A stretch of DNA of 64,000 nt from Streptomyces cavernicola (GCF_029968035.1 NZ_JASCIQ010000020.1:1-64000); one strand, 5' to 3'; counted from the first letter of the stretch, positions 27,819 to 36,842 are shown. A program made the numbers and translations. Notes: a model not told the origin generated them from the letters alone.

Positions 27819-28787
27819 TCAGCTCAGCTTCCGCCCGTACGCGCGCAGGGTGCGCAAGGCGTCGATGGTCACGACCGGACGCCACTCCAGGGCCGAACCG
27901 GGAGCCCACATGCGCCAGTTGACCGGCCAGCCCCCGTCGTCCTGCTGCTCGCTCTCCAGGTGGTCCAGGGACCGGCCGACCTCCTCGTCGGTGAACCAGG
28001 AGCGGGCCAGGGACTCCGGCACGCGCGCGTAGTCGTGCGGGAAGTGGTGCTCGCCCGGCGCGTACCCCGGCGCCACCGGGTACGTGTCCCGCCGCCGCGG
28101 GTCGAGCACGGCGAGCCGCTGTTCCCGGACGAGCCGGCCGAGGCGGTCCGCGGCGGACCGGGCGCGGGAGCGGTCGGGCGCCCCGTCGAGGAAGGCCACC
28201 GCGGCCTGGATCTCGTACGGGTGGGACGTGGTGAGCGACTCGACGGCGTTCCAGCAGTAGTCCGTGGCGCGGAACAGCCAGGCGTGCCACACCTCGTTGC
28301 GGTGCAGCAGGCCGACCACGGGGCCGGTGGCGAGCAGGTCGCTCGGCGGGTCGTCCACGACGGGCACGAACGGCGCCACCGGGTAGCCGCGCTGGCTCGG
28401 ATGGATCGCGGGCAGCGCCCCGTCGGGCGTCGACAGCTCCGAGAGGTGGCGGCACACCCGCTCCACGCGCTGCCCGCTGCAGCGCCCGATCGAGTCGAGC
28501 ACCCGCAGCGCGTGCGCGGTGTGCAGCGGCTGGCTCACGGGGCCCCGCAGATCGGGTTCGAGTGCGTGACCGTATCCGCCGTCCTGGGTGCGGTACGCGG
28601 CGAGTGCCTCCTCGACGGCATCGGCGGAACCGCCGAGGAAGTGGTGGGCGAACCTGCGCTGTTCGAGCACACGCGCGGTGAGCCACACGAAGTGCTCGGC
28701 GCGGGCGAGCCGGGAGGGCCGAGCGGCCGTGGGGCGCGGCAGGCCCGCGGCTGCGTCGGGCGTACCGGATGCAACGGATTCAGCCAT
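27819..28787 (-). CDS. Prenyltransferase/squalene-oxidase-repeat-like protein of unknown function
   Basis: A 322-aa soluble protein. Repeats of the QDGGYGH and DDGGWPVN kind and the (alpha/alpha)-barrel spacing recall prenyltransferase and terpene cyclase repeat domains. I see no DxDD or DDxxE catalytic motif, so enzymatic cyclase activity is doubtful. The start ATG 28785-28787 (MAESVASGTP) begins a recognisable N terminus; an upstream in-frame extension to 28994 looks non-coding. Nothing in the neighbourhood gives it a pathway. Confidence 0.72.
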   Translation of the reverse strand: MAESVASGTPDAAAGLPRPTAARPSRLARAEHFVWLTARVLEQRRFAHHFLGGSADAVEEALAAYRTQDGGYGHALEPDLRGPVSQPLHTAHALRVLDSIGRCSGQRVERVCRHLSELSTPDGALPAIHPSQRGYPVAPFVPVVDDPPSDLLATGPVVGLLHRNEVWHAWLFRATDYCWNAVESLTTSHPYEIQAAVAFLDGAPDRSRARSAADRLGRLVREQRLAVLDPRRRDTYPVAPGYAPGEHHFPHDYARVPESLARSWFTDEEVGRSLDHLESEQQDDGGWPVNWRMWAPGSALEWRPVVTIDALRTLRAYGRKLS

Positions 28788-29096
28788 GCCCCGAACCGTA
28801 GGACGGCGGACGGGGACGGACAGCCGTAACGGCCGGGGCCCACCCTCAGGGGCGGGACCCCGGGGGCACGCGGTTGACGCCACTCGCCCTCCCCGATGCG
28901 GGCGAAAACGGGAGCTGACCTGCGAGGGCGCCGCCGATAGGAGCTCCGATCGGCACTGTTGTGCGGGACCGGCACCGGTCGTGTCCCGGCGCACATCGGC
29001 CCTCGATTTCAGGCCCCCTTATAGGCCCCCTTATAGGGCCCCTTTACGGGGCCCCCTCTCAGGCCCCTGTCTCCGTGCCGCCCCCTGGGGCTGTTT
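28788..29096. other. Gene-free 309-bp stretch with CCCCTTATA repeats and a small hairpin
   Basis: This gap lies between two minus-strand genes. At 29011-29065 the words GGCCCCCTTATA, GGCCCCCTTATA, GGGCCCCTTTACGGGGCCCC and AGGCCCCTG follow one another. The 29036-29042/29048-29054 arms form a 7-bp GC stem with loop TTTAC that may end the methyltransferase transcript. I see no further gene in it. Confidence 0.5.
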
Positions 29097-30167
29097 TCAG
29101 GGCTTCTTCCGGGCCACGTAGTACACGTTCAGGATGTCGCCCTCCACGTGCCGCTCTGTGACGTCGTCGAAGCCCGCCTCGGCGAGCATGCGCTGGGCGG
29201 TCTGCCTGCCCCACACGGTGCCGAGGCCCGCACCGCCCTCTCCGAGGGAGACCGTCATGCAGTAGAAGACGGAGAACGTGTAGAGCGCGGGCCCGAGCAG
29301 GTGGTCGACGTTCTCCTCGAGTCTGCTGGAGGCGTCGATGTCGCCCATGAGGAACGTTCCGCCATCCCGCAGGGCGGCTGCGACGGCGCTCAGGGTCTGC
29401 GCGGGGCGGGCCAGGTCGTGGATCACGTCGAAGGCCGTGATCAGGTCGTACGCGCCGGTCAGCGCCGCGGAGTCGCCGATGTCGAAGCGGACGTTCCGCA
29501 GCCCCATTTCCTCGGCCTCCCGGCGCGCCGCCGCGATGCCCGTCTCCGACATGTCCAGGCCGCGGAACCGGCTCTGCGGGAAGGCCTCGGCAAGGAGGTT
29601 GACGGCGTGCCCCTGCCCGGTGCCGATGTCCAGGGCGTCGATGCCCTCGCGCAGCCGCTCGGCGAGGCCGGGCGCCAGCGGCACGACGGAGTCGATCAGG
29701 GCGGCGTCGTACACCCGCGCCGTCTCCTCGGCCTGGAGTTCCTGGAAGCGCGGGTAGGACGAGTAGGGGACGCCGCCGCCCTTCCGGAACGCCTCGAAGA
29801 CCTCGTCCTCGACGATGCCGATCAGCGCGAGGTTCTGCATGAAGGACGCCATGTTGTCCGGCCCCGCGGCGCGCGTGAGGGCGGCCGCGTGCTCGGGCGG
29901 CAGCCGGTAGGTGCCGTTCTCGGGGGCATACTCGACGATCCCGCCCACGGTCATCCCGCCGAGCCATTCGCGTACGTACCGCTCGTCGAGGCCGGTGGCC
30001 GTGGCGATCTGCTCGCTCGTGGAGGGCGGGAGCTCCGCCATGGTGTCGAAGAGCCGGGTCCGGTGGCCCAGGCTGCACAGGTATCCCAGACAGGCGTCGT
30101 TCAGGACCTGCACTATGCGGCCGGCGAACGCTTCCTGCTTCGCGAGGTCGAGGGTGTCCGTGGTCAT
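29097..30167 (-). CDS. SAM-dependent methyltransferase with N-terminal winged helix (Rv2258c-like)
   Basis: A 356-aa class I methyltransferase. An N-terminal winged-helix dimerisation domain (LFDTMAELPPSTSEQIATAT, ERYVREWLGGMTVGGIVEY) is like that of small-molecule O-methyltransferases. The SAM site follows, with motif I ALDIGTGQGHAV at about 176-187, an acidic residue in GLDMSE, and AFDVIHDLARP. It resembles M. tuberculosis Rv2258c and related enzymes of unknown substrate. The ribosome site GGAGACGG lies just upstream of ATG 30167. No pathway partner sits beside it. Confidence 0.85.
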   Translation of the reverse strand: MTTDTLDLAKQEAFAGRIVQVLNDACLGYLCSLGHRTRLFDTMAELPPSTSEQIATATGLDERYVREWLGGMTVGGIVEYAPENGTYRLPPEHAAALTRAAGPDNMASFMQNLALIGIVEDEVFEAFRKGGGVPYSSYPRFQELQAEETARVYDAALIDSVVPLAPGLAERLREGIDALDIGTGQGHAVNLLAEAFPQSRFRGLDMSETGIAAARREAEEMGLRNVRFDIGDSAALTGAYDLITAFDVIHDLARPAQTLSAVAAALRDGGTFLMGDIDASSRLEENVDHLLGPALYTFSVFYCMTVSLGEGGAGLGTVWGRQTAQRMLAEAGFDDVTERHVEGDILNVYYVARKKP

Positions 30168-30506
30168 CGCCGTCTCCTTCCGTCAGAGGTCGGAGAGCGA
30201 AACAGGACGCCGAGCCGCAGACCGGCCAGGGATGTCGTTTCGAACCATGCTACGCCGCACCGGCCGGCCCGCCCCTCGGCGCGGGTCGAGGGCAACTGGG
30301 CGGCAGCGGCCCGGAGTTACCCTCCGTCTTCATGTGGAGACCGACCTCGAAGAGCGGACGGCGGACCGGACGGCGAACCGGGCTGCGACCGTACCGCGGA
30401 CCACATCCGGCCAGGTGACCGAGGCTGATCGATTGGTCGCCCAATGGAATCACCGGTCTACACACAGTTGACAGAGTTAGGTGTGCCTAACTTAATCTGT
30501 CGCCTC
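30168..30506. other. 339-bp divergent control region before the siderophore operon
   Basis: Between the divergent methyltransferase and permease genes. The right end holds an iron box and a promoter, listed separately. The remainder shows no start codon with a ribosome site and no hairpin that I can support. Confidence 0.5.
30468..30496 (+). promoter_or_regulatory. Iron-box-controlled promoter, near-leaderless
   Basis: TTGACA at 30468-30473 and CTTAAT at 30491-30496 are spaced 17 bp. The interrupted palindrome TTAGGTGTGCCTAA (30477-30490) fills the spacer and matches the actinobacterial DmdR/IdeR iron-box consensus TTAGGTTAGGCTAACCTAA in both half sites. The GTG start at 30507 lies 10 bp past the -10 element, so the mRNA should have almost no leader. 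Repression by an iron-loaded DtxR-type regulator would block RNA polymerase directly. Confidence 0.8.
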
Positions 30507-31562
30507 GTGTCTACGAACTCGTCGGACGCTCCGACCAGGGGGCTCCGCGCCAGGGGGCTCCGCACCGGCGGGCTCCGACCCGAACGCCTCAGGCGCATAC
30601 CGTTCTTCGTCGTCGGGGGTGCCGCCCTCGCGCTGTGCGTCGCGTTGAGCCTCGCGATGGGGGCGCGGCCGGTGCCGTTGTCGACCGTGGTCGGCGCGCT
30701 GTTCGGTGACGCTTCCGGTGCGGACGCCGTCGCGGTCACCGGGCTGCGACTGCCGCGCACGGTGATTGGGCTCGCGGTCGGCGCAGCGCTCGGGGTGGCA
30801 GGCGCGGTCGCGCAGGGCGTCACCCGGAACCCGCTGGCCTCGCCGACCACGCTCGGCATCAATGCGGGAGCGGGCTTCGCCGTGGTCGTCGCGATCTACG
30901 CGCTGCACCTCACGCAGCCCGTCGAGTACCTCTGGTTCGCCTTCGCCGGAGCCGCCGGCGCCGCACTCTTCGCTCAGGCGCTCGCCCGAAAGAGCGACCT
31001 CGACCCCGTACGCCTCGCACTGGGCGGGACCGTGCTGCAGCTGGTGCTGCTCTCCTGGACCGCCGCGCTGATGCTGCTCAGCCAGCGCACCCTGGACGAG
31101 GCGCGGTTCTGGCTCGCCGGCTCGATGGCCGGGCGGCCCCTCGACGTGGTGTGGCCGGTACTGCCCACGCTGGTGATCGGGCTCGTGCTCGCCTTCGCCG
31201 TCTCGCCCGCCCTCAACGCCCTTGCCATCGGGGACGATTCGGCCCAGGCACTCGGTGTGCCGGTGGCCCGTATCCGCCTGGCGGGCGGGGTCGCGGTGAT
31301 CCTGCTCGCCGGTTCGGCGGTCGCGGTGGCCGGGCCCGTCGCGTTCGTCGGGCTCGCCGCACCGCACATCGTGCGCGCGCTGCTCGGCTCGGACCATCGG
31401 GTGCTGCTGCCCGGCTGCCTGGTCGTCGGGCCGCTGCTGCTGCTCGCCGCCGATGTGCTCGGACGTGTCGTCATCCGGCCGTCGGAGCTGGAGGTCGGCA
31501 TCGTCACCGCGTTCCTCGGCGCACCGCTCCTCGCGCTGCTCGCACGGAAGGCGGCCCGGTGA
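30507..31562 (+). CDS. FecCD-family ferric siderophore ABC permease 1
   Basis: A 351-aa inner-membrane permease with about nine or ten helices. FecCD motifs are GLRLPRTVIGLAVGAALGVAG, QGVTRNPLASPTTLGINAGA and GPVAFVGLAAPHIVR. GTG 30507 is chosen because it follows the iron-box promoter directly. The N terminus carries a five-residue tandem repeat (GLRAR-GLRTG-GLRPE) encoded by a 15-bp DNA repeat. The stop overlaps the GTG of the next permease. It forms a heterodimer with that gene product. Confidence 0.92.
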   Translation: MSTNSSDAPTRGLRARGLRTGGLRPERLRRIPFFVVGGAALALCVALSLAMGARPVPLSTVVGALFGDASGADAVAVTGLRLPRTVIGLAVGAALGVAGAVAQGVTRNPLASPTTLGINAGAGFAVVVAIYALHLTQPVEYLWFAFAGAAGAALFAQALARKSDLDPVRLALGGTVLQLVLLSWTAALMLLSQRTLDEARFWLAGSMAGRPLDVVWPVLPTLVIGLVLAFAVSPALNALAIGDDSAQALGVPVARIRLAGGVAVILLAGSAVAVAGPVAFVGLAAPHIVRALLGSDHRVLLPGCLVVGPLLLLAADVLGRVVIRPSELEVGIVTAFLGAPLLALLARKAAR

Positions 31563-32617
31563 CCGACACCCTGCGGACCGCGCCGTCCGCCCCCGCCGTA
31601 CGCACGAAGCTCGTCACGCCCGCCCGGCGCACCGCGCTGCTCTGCGGCTCCGCCGTGGTCGTCCTCGTCGTACTGGCCACGTTCTCGCTCACCCACAGCG
31701 ACATCCCGATGTCCGTGTCCGTCGCGCTGCGGGCCCTCGTCGGCTCCGGCGACGGCGGAAGCGTGCTGGTCGTCCAGGAGTTCCTCGCGCCCCGGGTGGC
31801 GGCCGGGATCGTCGCCGGGGCCGGGCTCGGGGTCGCGGGCTCGCTGCTACAGCGGCTCTTCCGCAACCCGCTCGCCTCCCCGGATGTCATGGGCATCACC
31901 GGCGGCGCGTCCTTCGGGGCCGTGTCGCTCCTCGCGGCGGGGGCCTCGCAACTCCTCATCCCGCTGGGCGCGTTGGCCGGCGGGCTGCTCGCGGCCCTGC
32001 TGCTCGGAGTCTTCGCCTGGCGCTCCGGCCTGGGCGTCACCCGGCTCGTGCTCGTCGGCCTTGCCGTGCAGGCCGGTCTGGCCGCCGCGGTGAACTTCAT
32101 GGTCGTACGGTTCCCCACCGAGCTCGCCGGGGCGGCGCTGCAGTGGACGACCGGGTCGCTCTACGGCCGGACCTGGACCGAGGTGTGGGCCGCCGCGGGC
32201 GCGACGGTGCTCGTCCTCGCGGTCGCCTGCTGCCTGCACCGCCGCCTCGCCGTGCTCGACCTCGGCGACGAATCGGCTGGCGCGCTCGGCATGAACACCT
32301 CCGTCGTACGCCTCCAACTCCTCGTCACCGCCATCGTGTTGGCGTCCCTCGCGGCGTCGGTCAGCGGTCCGGTCGGCTTCGTCGCCCTCGCCGTACCGCA
32401 TCTGGTGCGCTTCCTCGCCGGGCCGCCGACCCTCGGAACGCTGACGCTCACCGGGCTGACCGGGGCCGTGCTGCTGCTCGGCTCCGACCTGGTCGTCCAG
32501 CATCTGCTGCCGGTCGAGGGGCTGCCCGTCGGGGCCGCCACCGCCACCCTGGGCGCCCCGTTCCTGCTGGCACTCATGATCCGTCAGGGCCGGCCCGTCG
32601 ACAGGAGTACCGCATGA
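31559..32617 (+). CDS. FecCD-family ferric siderophore ABC permease 2
   Basis: A 352-aa permease paralogous to the preceding one, with motifs LAPRVAAGIVAGAGLGVAGS, LQRLFRNPLASPDVMGITGG and GPVGFVALAVPHLVR. The GTG start overlaps the first permease stop and its TGA overlaps the ATG of the ATPase, giving strict coupling. It is the second half of the heterodimeric siderophore channel. Confidence 0.92.
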   Translation: MTDTLRTAPSAPAVRTKLVTPARRTALLCGSAVVVLVVLATFSLTHSDIPMSVSVALRALVGSGDGGSVLVVQEFLAPRVAAGIVAGAGLGVAGSLLQRLFRNPLASPDVMGITGGASFGAVSLLAAGASQLLIPLGALAGGLLAALLLGVFAWRSGLGVTRLVLVGLAVQAGLAAAVNFMVVRFPTELAGAALQWTTGSLYGRTWTEVWAAAGATVLVLAVACCLHRRLAVLDLGDESAGALGMNTSVVRLQLLVTAIVLASLAASVSGPVGFVALAVPHLVRFLAGPPTLGTLTLTGLTGAVLLLGSDLVVQHLLPVEGLPVGAATATLGAPFLLALMIRQGRPVDRSTA

Positions 32618-33489
32618 CCGCCGCCGAACAGACGGGCCGGAAGCAGCACATGGACCGGCCCACGACCGACCAGCCCCAGCCCAACCAGCTCGCCGCCCGC
32701 GGCCTCGACCTGCGCTACGGCGAGCGGACTGTCGTCGACGGCCTCGACCTGGTGATCCCCGGCGGCGCCGTCACCGCGATCGTCGGCCCCAACGCCTGTG
32801 GAAAGTCCACCCTGTTGCGCGGTCTGACGCGGCTGCTCGCGCCCGCCGACGGCACCGTCACCCTGGACGGCGCGGACATCCACCGCATGTCCGCGCGCGC
32901 CCTCGCCCTGCGTCTCGGCCTGCTCCCACAGCAGCCGGTCACACCCGAGGCCGTCACCGTCGAGGCGCTCGTACGGCTCGGCCGCTACCCGCACCAGCGG
33001 CTCCTCAGCCCCTGGTCCGAGAAGGACCAGGCCGCCGTCGAGGCAGCCCTGGAGCGGACCGGCACCGCGTCCCTGCGGGATCAGCCCGTGGACCGGCTCT
33101 CCGGCGGCCAACGGCAGCGCGTGTGGATCGCCCTGGCCCTCGCGCAGGACACCGAACTGCTGCTCCTCGACGAGCCCACGACCTTCCTCGATCTACGGCA
33201 CCAGCTCGACGTGCTCGACCTGGTCGCCGAACTGCACTCCGAGGCCGGCCGCACCGTGGTGATGGTGCTGCACGACCTCGGTCAGGCCGCCCGTTACGCG
33301 GACCACCTGGTGGTCCTCAAGGACGGTCGGCTCGCCGCGGCCGGGCCACCGGCCGAGGTCCTCGACGCCGAACTGGTCAAGTCCGTGTTCGACGTCGACT
33401 GCCGGGTGATCCCCGACCCGGAGACCGGCACCCCACTGGTCATCCCGCGTGGCAGCGCGGCGCGGCTCGCCCAAGCCCCGACCGCCTGA
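32614..33489 (+). CDS. Ferric siderophore ABC transporter ATP-binding protein (FecE-like)
   Basis: A 291-aa ATPase with Walker A GPNACGKST near residue 59, Q loop LLPQQP, signature LSGGQRQRVWIALAL, Walker B LLLLDEPTTFLD and switch histidine VLHDLGQAAR. It energises the two FecCD permeases. About 28 N-terminal residues precede the ABC fold. The start overlaps the permease stop (ATGA). A pyrimidine-rich gap of 86 bp separates it from the binding protein gene. Confidence 0.93.
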   Translation: MTAAEQTGRKQHMDRPTTDQPQPNQLAARGLDLRYGERTVVDGLDLVIPGGAVTAIVGPNACGKSTLLRGLTRLLAPADGTVTLDGADIHRMSARALALRLGLLPQQPVTPEAVTVEALVRLGRYPHQRLLSPWSEKDQAAVEAALERTGTASLRDQPVDRLSGGQRQRVWIALALAQDTELLLLDEPTTFLDLRHQLDVLDLVAELHSEAGRTVVMVLHDLGQAARYADHLVVLKDGRLAAAGPPAEVLDAELVKSVFDVDCRVIPDPETGTPLVIPRGSAARLAQAPTA

Positions 33490-33575
33490 CCGACCCGACC
33501 CCTCTTCACCCACCTCTCTTCACCCGAACCCGACCCCACCTCACCCCAACCGCTCACCCCAGAAAGCGAACCCTC

Positions 33576-34574
33576 ATGCCTGCGTACAGACGCCTCAGCG
33601 CCGCTCTCCTGGCCGCTGCCGTCGGCGCCACCGCCCTCACCGCCTGCGGTGGCGACAAGGCCGCCGACGATGCGAAGAAGCCCGCCGCCGACGAGGCCGG
33701 CGCGTTCCCGCGCACCGTCAAGCACTCCATGGGCAGCACCAAGATCCCGGCCAAGCCCAAGCGTGTCGTCGTCCTCGACACCGGTGAGCTGGACGATGTC
33801 ACCATGCTCGGCATCAAGCCGGTCGGCGCGGTCTCCCCGCACTTCAAGACCGCCGGCGGCTTCCCCGAGTACCTGGGCGACAAGGCCAAGGGCGTCACGG
33901 ACGTCGGCCCGGCCCTGGAGCCGAACCTGGTCAAGATCGCCTCGCTGAAGCCGGACCTGATCCTCTCCTCGAAGGTCCGTCACGAGAAGGTCTACGACAA
34001 GCTCAACGCCATCGCCCCGACTGTCTTCACCGAGACCACCGGCGGCCCGTGGAAGGAGAACCTGGCCGTCCACGCCAAGGCCCTCGGCAGGGAGAAGCAG
34101 GCCGCCGCGGAGCTGAAGAGCTACGAGGACCAGGCTGAGGCCCTCGGCGAGGCCGTCGAGAAGAAGTACAAGGGCGAGATGCCCACCGCCTCGGTGGTCC
34201 GCTTCATCGCCGGGCCGACCCGCCTCTACCAGAAGTCCGCGTACAGCGGCGTCGTCCTGGACGACATCGGCCTGGAGCGCCCGAAGTCGCAGTCCTCCGA
34301 GGACCCCGAGGTCTCCATGAAGGACGTCAGCCCGGAGCAGATCGACCAGGCCGACGCCGACCTCGTCTTCGTCACCCTCGCCGACGCGCCGGAGAAGACC
34401 AAGCAGAAGGACGTCACATCCAACCCGGTCTGGAAGGGCCTGAAGGCCGTCAAGAACGACAAGGTCTTCACCGTCCCGGACGAGACCTGGATGTCCGGCA
34501 TCGGCGTCCAGGCCGCCCGGCACATGCTCGCCGACGTGGCCGAGGCGACCGGCGTCGAGCTCCCGAAGGCGTGA
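33576..34574 (+). CDS. Iron-siderophore-binding lipoprotein
   Basis: A 332-aa periplasmic-type binding protein anchored by a lipobox (signal peptide LAAAVGATALTAC, cysteine at about 24). The class III fold is shown by PKRVVVLDTGELDDVTMLGI, GPALEPNLVKIASLKPDLIL, and the C-terminal NPVWKGLKAVKNDKVFTV. It delivers a ferric siderophore to the permeases encoded just before it. The siderophore cannot be named; no biosynthesis genes lie in the window, so it may serve xenosiderophore capture. A poly-G/poly-C block follows the stop. Confidence 0.92.
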   Translation: MPAYRRLSAALLAAAVGATALTACGGDKAADDAKKPAADEAGAFPRTVKHSMGSTKIPAKPKRVVVLDTGELDDVTMLGIKPVGAVSPHFKTAGGFPEYLGDKAKGVTDVGPALEPNLVKIASLKPDLILSSKVRHEKVYDKLNAIAPTVFTETTGGPWKENLAVHAKALGREKQAAAELKSYEDQAEALGEAVEKKYKGEMPTASVVRFIAGPTRLYQKSAYSGVVLDDIGLERPKSQSSEDPEVSMKDVSPEQIDQADADLVFVTLADAPEKTKQKDVTSNPVWKGLKAVKNDKVFTVPDETWMSGIGVQAARHMLADVAEATGVELPKA

Positions 34575-34582
34575 CCCCGCGC

Positions 34583-34625
34583 GGGGGGGGGGGGGGGGGC
34601 CCCCCCCCCCCCCCCCCCCCCCCCC
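34583..34625. repeat. G17-C26 homopolymer block
   Basis: Seventeen G residues are followed directly by twenty-six C residues, 8 bp after the lipoprotein stop. It reads as a giant hairpin at the place where a terminator is expected. It could be real, but the shape is what two poly-G read tails meeting from opposite strands would give. Confidence 0.9.
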
Positions 34626-34804
34626 GCACCGCCCTGATCGGTGGGTGCGCCCCACGTGTGCCGCGCACACCGGACCGCCTCTCATACCCCGCTATGAACG
34701 CCCCGCCCCGGTTGCGTCGTCGGGCGCATTCCTCGGGATGGTGACGGGGCCCACACTGACGGTTGTTCCGAGCCGGGCCGTCGATCGGGAGGCATCAACT
34801 CGTC

Positions 34805-36769
34805 ATGCTCACACGCCTGTTCACCCCCCTGCCCATCGGCCCCGCGACGATCCGGAACCGGATCGTGTCCACCGGCCACGACACGGTGATGGCGGAGGAC
34901 GGCAAGGTCACCGACCGCCTGGTGGCCTACCACCGGGCCCGAGCGCAGGGCGGCGTCGGCCTGATCGTGCTGCAGGTCGGCGGTGTGCACGACAGCGCCC
35001 GCTACACCTCGCACGCGCTGATGGCCGACACGGACGCCTGCGTCGAGGGCTACCGGCGGCTCGCCGACACGGCGCACGAGCACGGGGCCACGCTCTTCGC
35101 GCAGCTGTTCCACGGCGGCGCCGAGGTCATGGACACCGCGGACGGCGCGCTCGGCGTCTCCTACTCCGCCTCGACCGTCCCCACCGAGCGGTTCCGGGTC
35201 TTTCCCCGCGCGATGCCGCGCGCCATGGTCCGCGAGGTGATCGACGGGTTCGCGGCCGCCGCCCGGCGGCTGCGGCGGGCGGGCCTGGACGGCGTCGAGA
35301 TCGTCGCTTCGCACGGGTATCTGCCCGCGCAGTTCCTCAACCCGGCGACCAACCTGCGCACCGACGAGTACGGCGGCTCCTGGCCGAACCGTCTGCGCTT
35401 CCTGCGGGAGGCGCTCACCGCCACGCGCGAGGCCACCGGCGGCGAGCTCGCGGTGGGCGTGCGGATCAGCCTCGGCGAGACCCACGAGGGCGGGCTCGGC
35501 GAGGACGACGCGCTCCGGGCGGTCACCGAGCTCGACGGGGCCGGTCTCCTCGACTATGTGTCCGTCACCCATGGAACCTCGGCGACCCTCGGTGGCTCGG
35601 ACCACATCGTGCCGCCGATGACGATGGATCCGCTCTGCACCACCTCCCTTTCGCGGCGCGTGAAGGAGGCGGTGTCCGTGCCCGTGATCGTCGCGGGCCG
35701 CATCAACCAGCCGCAGGACGCGGAGCTCGTACTGGAGCGCGGCGACGCCGACGCGGTGGGCATGACGCGCGCGCTGATCTGCGACCCCGAGATGCCCGCG
35801 TACGCGCGACGCGGCGACCTGGACGGCATCCGCGCCTGCATCGCCTGCAACCAGGCCTGCATCGGGCACTTCCACACCGGCCACCCCATCTCCTGCATCC
35901 AGCGGCCCGAAACCGGCCGCGAGCAGCTCTACGGGATCCTCACCCCGGCCCGCCGCCCCCGCGACGTACTGGTCGCCGGGGCCGGGCCCGCGGGCCTGAA
36001 GGCGGCGGTGGTGGCTTCACGGCGCGGCCACCGGGTCACGGTCTACGACGCGGGCCGACGCCCCGGCGGCCAGGTGCTGCTCGCCGAACGGCTGCCCGGA
36101 CGAGCCGAGTTCGGCGGCGCGGTGACCAACCTCCTCGAGGAAGCGCGCCGTTCGTCGGTGCGGATCAAGAGCGGCGTCACGGTGGACGCGGAGCTCGTAC
36201 GCGAACAGGCCCCCGACGCGGTCGTGCTTGCGACCGGCGCGCGGCCCTACCGCCCGCCCCGGCTGGTGACCGACGGCGCGACCGTGCGCGACGCCTGGGA
36301 GGTCATCGGCGGCGGCGAGCTGCCGAAAGGCCGGGTCCTCGTCGCCGACTGGCGCGGCGACTGGGTCGGCGTCGGCGTGGCGAACCTGCTCGCCGAGCGG
36401 GGCCACAAGGTCGTCCTCGCCACGACCGGGTACCAGGCCGGGGAGACCCTGCAGCAGTACACGCGCGACGAGTCGCTGCGCCGCCTGATGCGCCACAAGG
36501 TCGAGGTCGTCCCGCTCGTACGGCTGTACGGGGCGGACGACGACACCGCCTATCTGCAGCACGTCCTCACCGAGGAACCGGTGCTCGTGGAGGGCGTGAC
36601 GTCGGTGGTGCTCGCGCTCGGGCACGAGCCGGTGGTCCAACTCGCCGACGAGCTGGCCGAGTTGGCCGAGGGCGAGCGGCCCGACGTCCATCTGATCGGC
36701 GACTGCCTGGCGCCGCGCACGGTCGAGGAGGCCGTCCTGGAGGGCATGCGCATCGGCCACGCCCTCTGA
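34805..36769 (+). CDS. Old-yellow-enzyme / trimethylamine-dehydrogenase-like FMN, Fe-S and FAD oxidoreductase
   Basis: A 654-aa multicofactor enzyme. An N-terminal OYE TIM barrel (LFTPLPIGPATIRNRIV, ASHGYLPAQFLNP, DEYGGSWPNR) binds FMN. A 4Fe-4S site has cysteines at about 345, 348, 352 and 364 (CxxCx3Cx11C). A C-terminal NAD(P)/FAD-type Rossmann domain begins at VAGAGPAGLKAA. This is the layout of 2,4-dienoyl-CoA reductase, trimethylamine and histamine dehydrogenases and of stachydrine/proline-betaine demethylases. Together with the sodium symporter encoded downstream, uptake and oxidative demethylation of an N-methylated compound is an attractive inference, unproved. The start at 34805 has GGGAGG 12 nt upstream. 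Confidence 0.85.
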   Translation: MLTRLFTPLPIGPATIRNRIVSTGHDTVMAEDGKVTDRLVAYHRARAQGGVGLIVLQVGGVHDSARYTSHALMADTDACVEGYRRLADTAHEHGATLFAQLFHGGAEVMDTADGALGVSYSASTVPTERFRVFPRAMPRAMVREVIDGFAAAARRLRRAGLDGVEIVASHGYLPAQFLNPATNLRTDEYGGSWPNRLRFLREALTATREATGGELAVGVRISLGETHEGGLGEDDALRAVTELDGAGLLDYVSVTHGTSATLGGSDHIVPPMTMDPLCTTSLSRRVKEAVSVPVIVAGRINQPQDAELVLERGDADAVGMTRALICDPEMPAYARRGDLDGIRACIACNQACIGHFHTGHPISCIQRPETGREQLYGILTPARRPRDVLVAGAGPAGLKAAVVASRRGHRVTVYDAGRRPGGQVLLAERLPGRAEFGGAVTNLLEEARRSSVRIKSGVTVDAELVREQAPDAVVLATGARPYRPPRLVTDGATVRDAWEVIGGGELPKGRVLVADWRGDWVGVGVANLLAERGHKVVLATTGYQAGETLQQYTRDESLRRLMRHKVEVVPLVRLYGADDDTAYLQHVLTEEPVLVEGVTSVVLALGHEPVVQLADELAELAEGERPDVHLIGDCLAPRTVEEAVLEGMRIGHAL

Positions 36770-36832
36770 CTCAGCACCACGCGAATCCGGCTCCGCACCA
36801 CGTGCATCCGACTCCGCACCACATGAACGGGA
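36770..36832. repeat. Three imperfect 21-bp repeats
   Basis: Units of the type CTCCGCACCACGTGCATCCGA are repeated about three times between the flavoenzyme stop and the ribosome site of the 37-aa gene. The first unit starts CTCAGCACCACG and the third CTCCGCACCACATG. Confidence 0.75.
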
Positions 36833-36842
36833 GGCACCACCC

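Noticed and set aside
30331..30471. Short plus-strand frame before the iron box (VETDLEERTADRTANRAAT type)
   Set aside because: No ribosome site, and it runs into the promoter of the siderophore operon.
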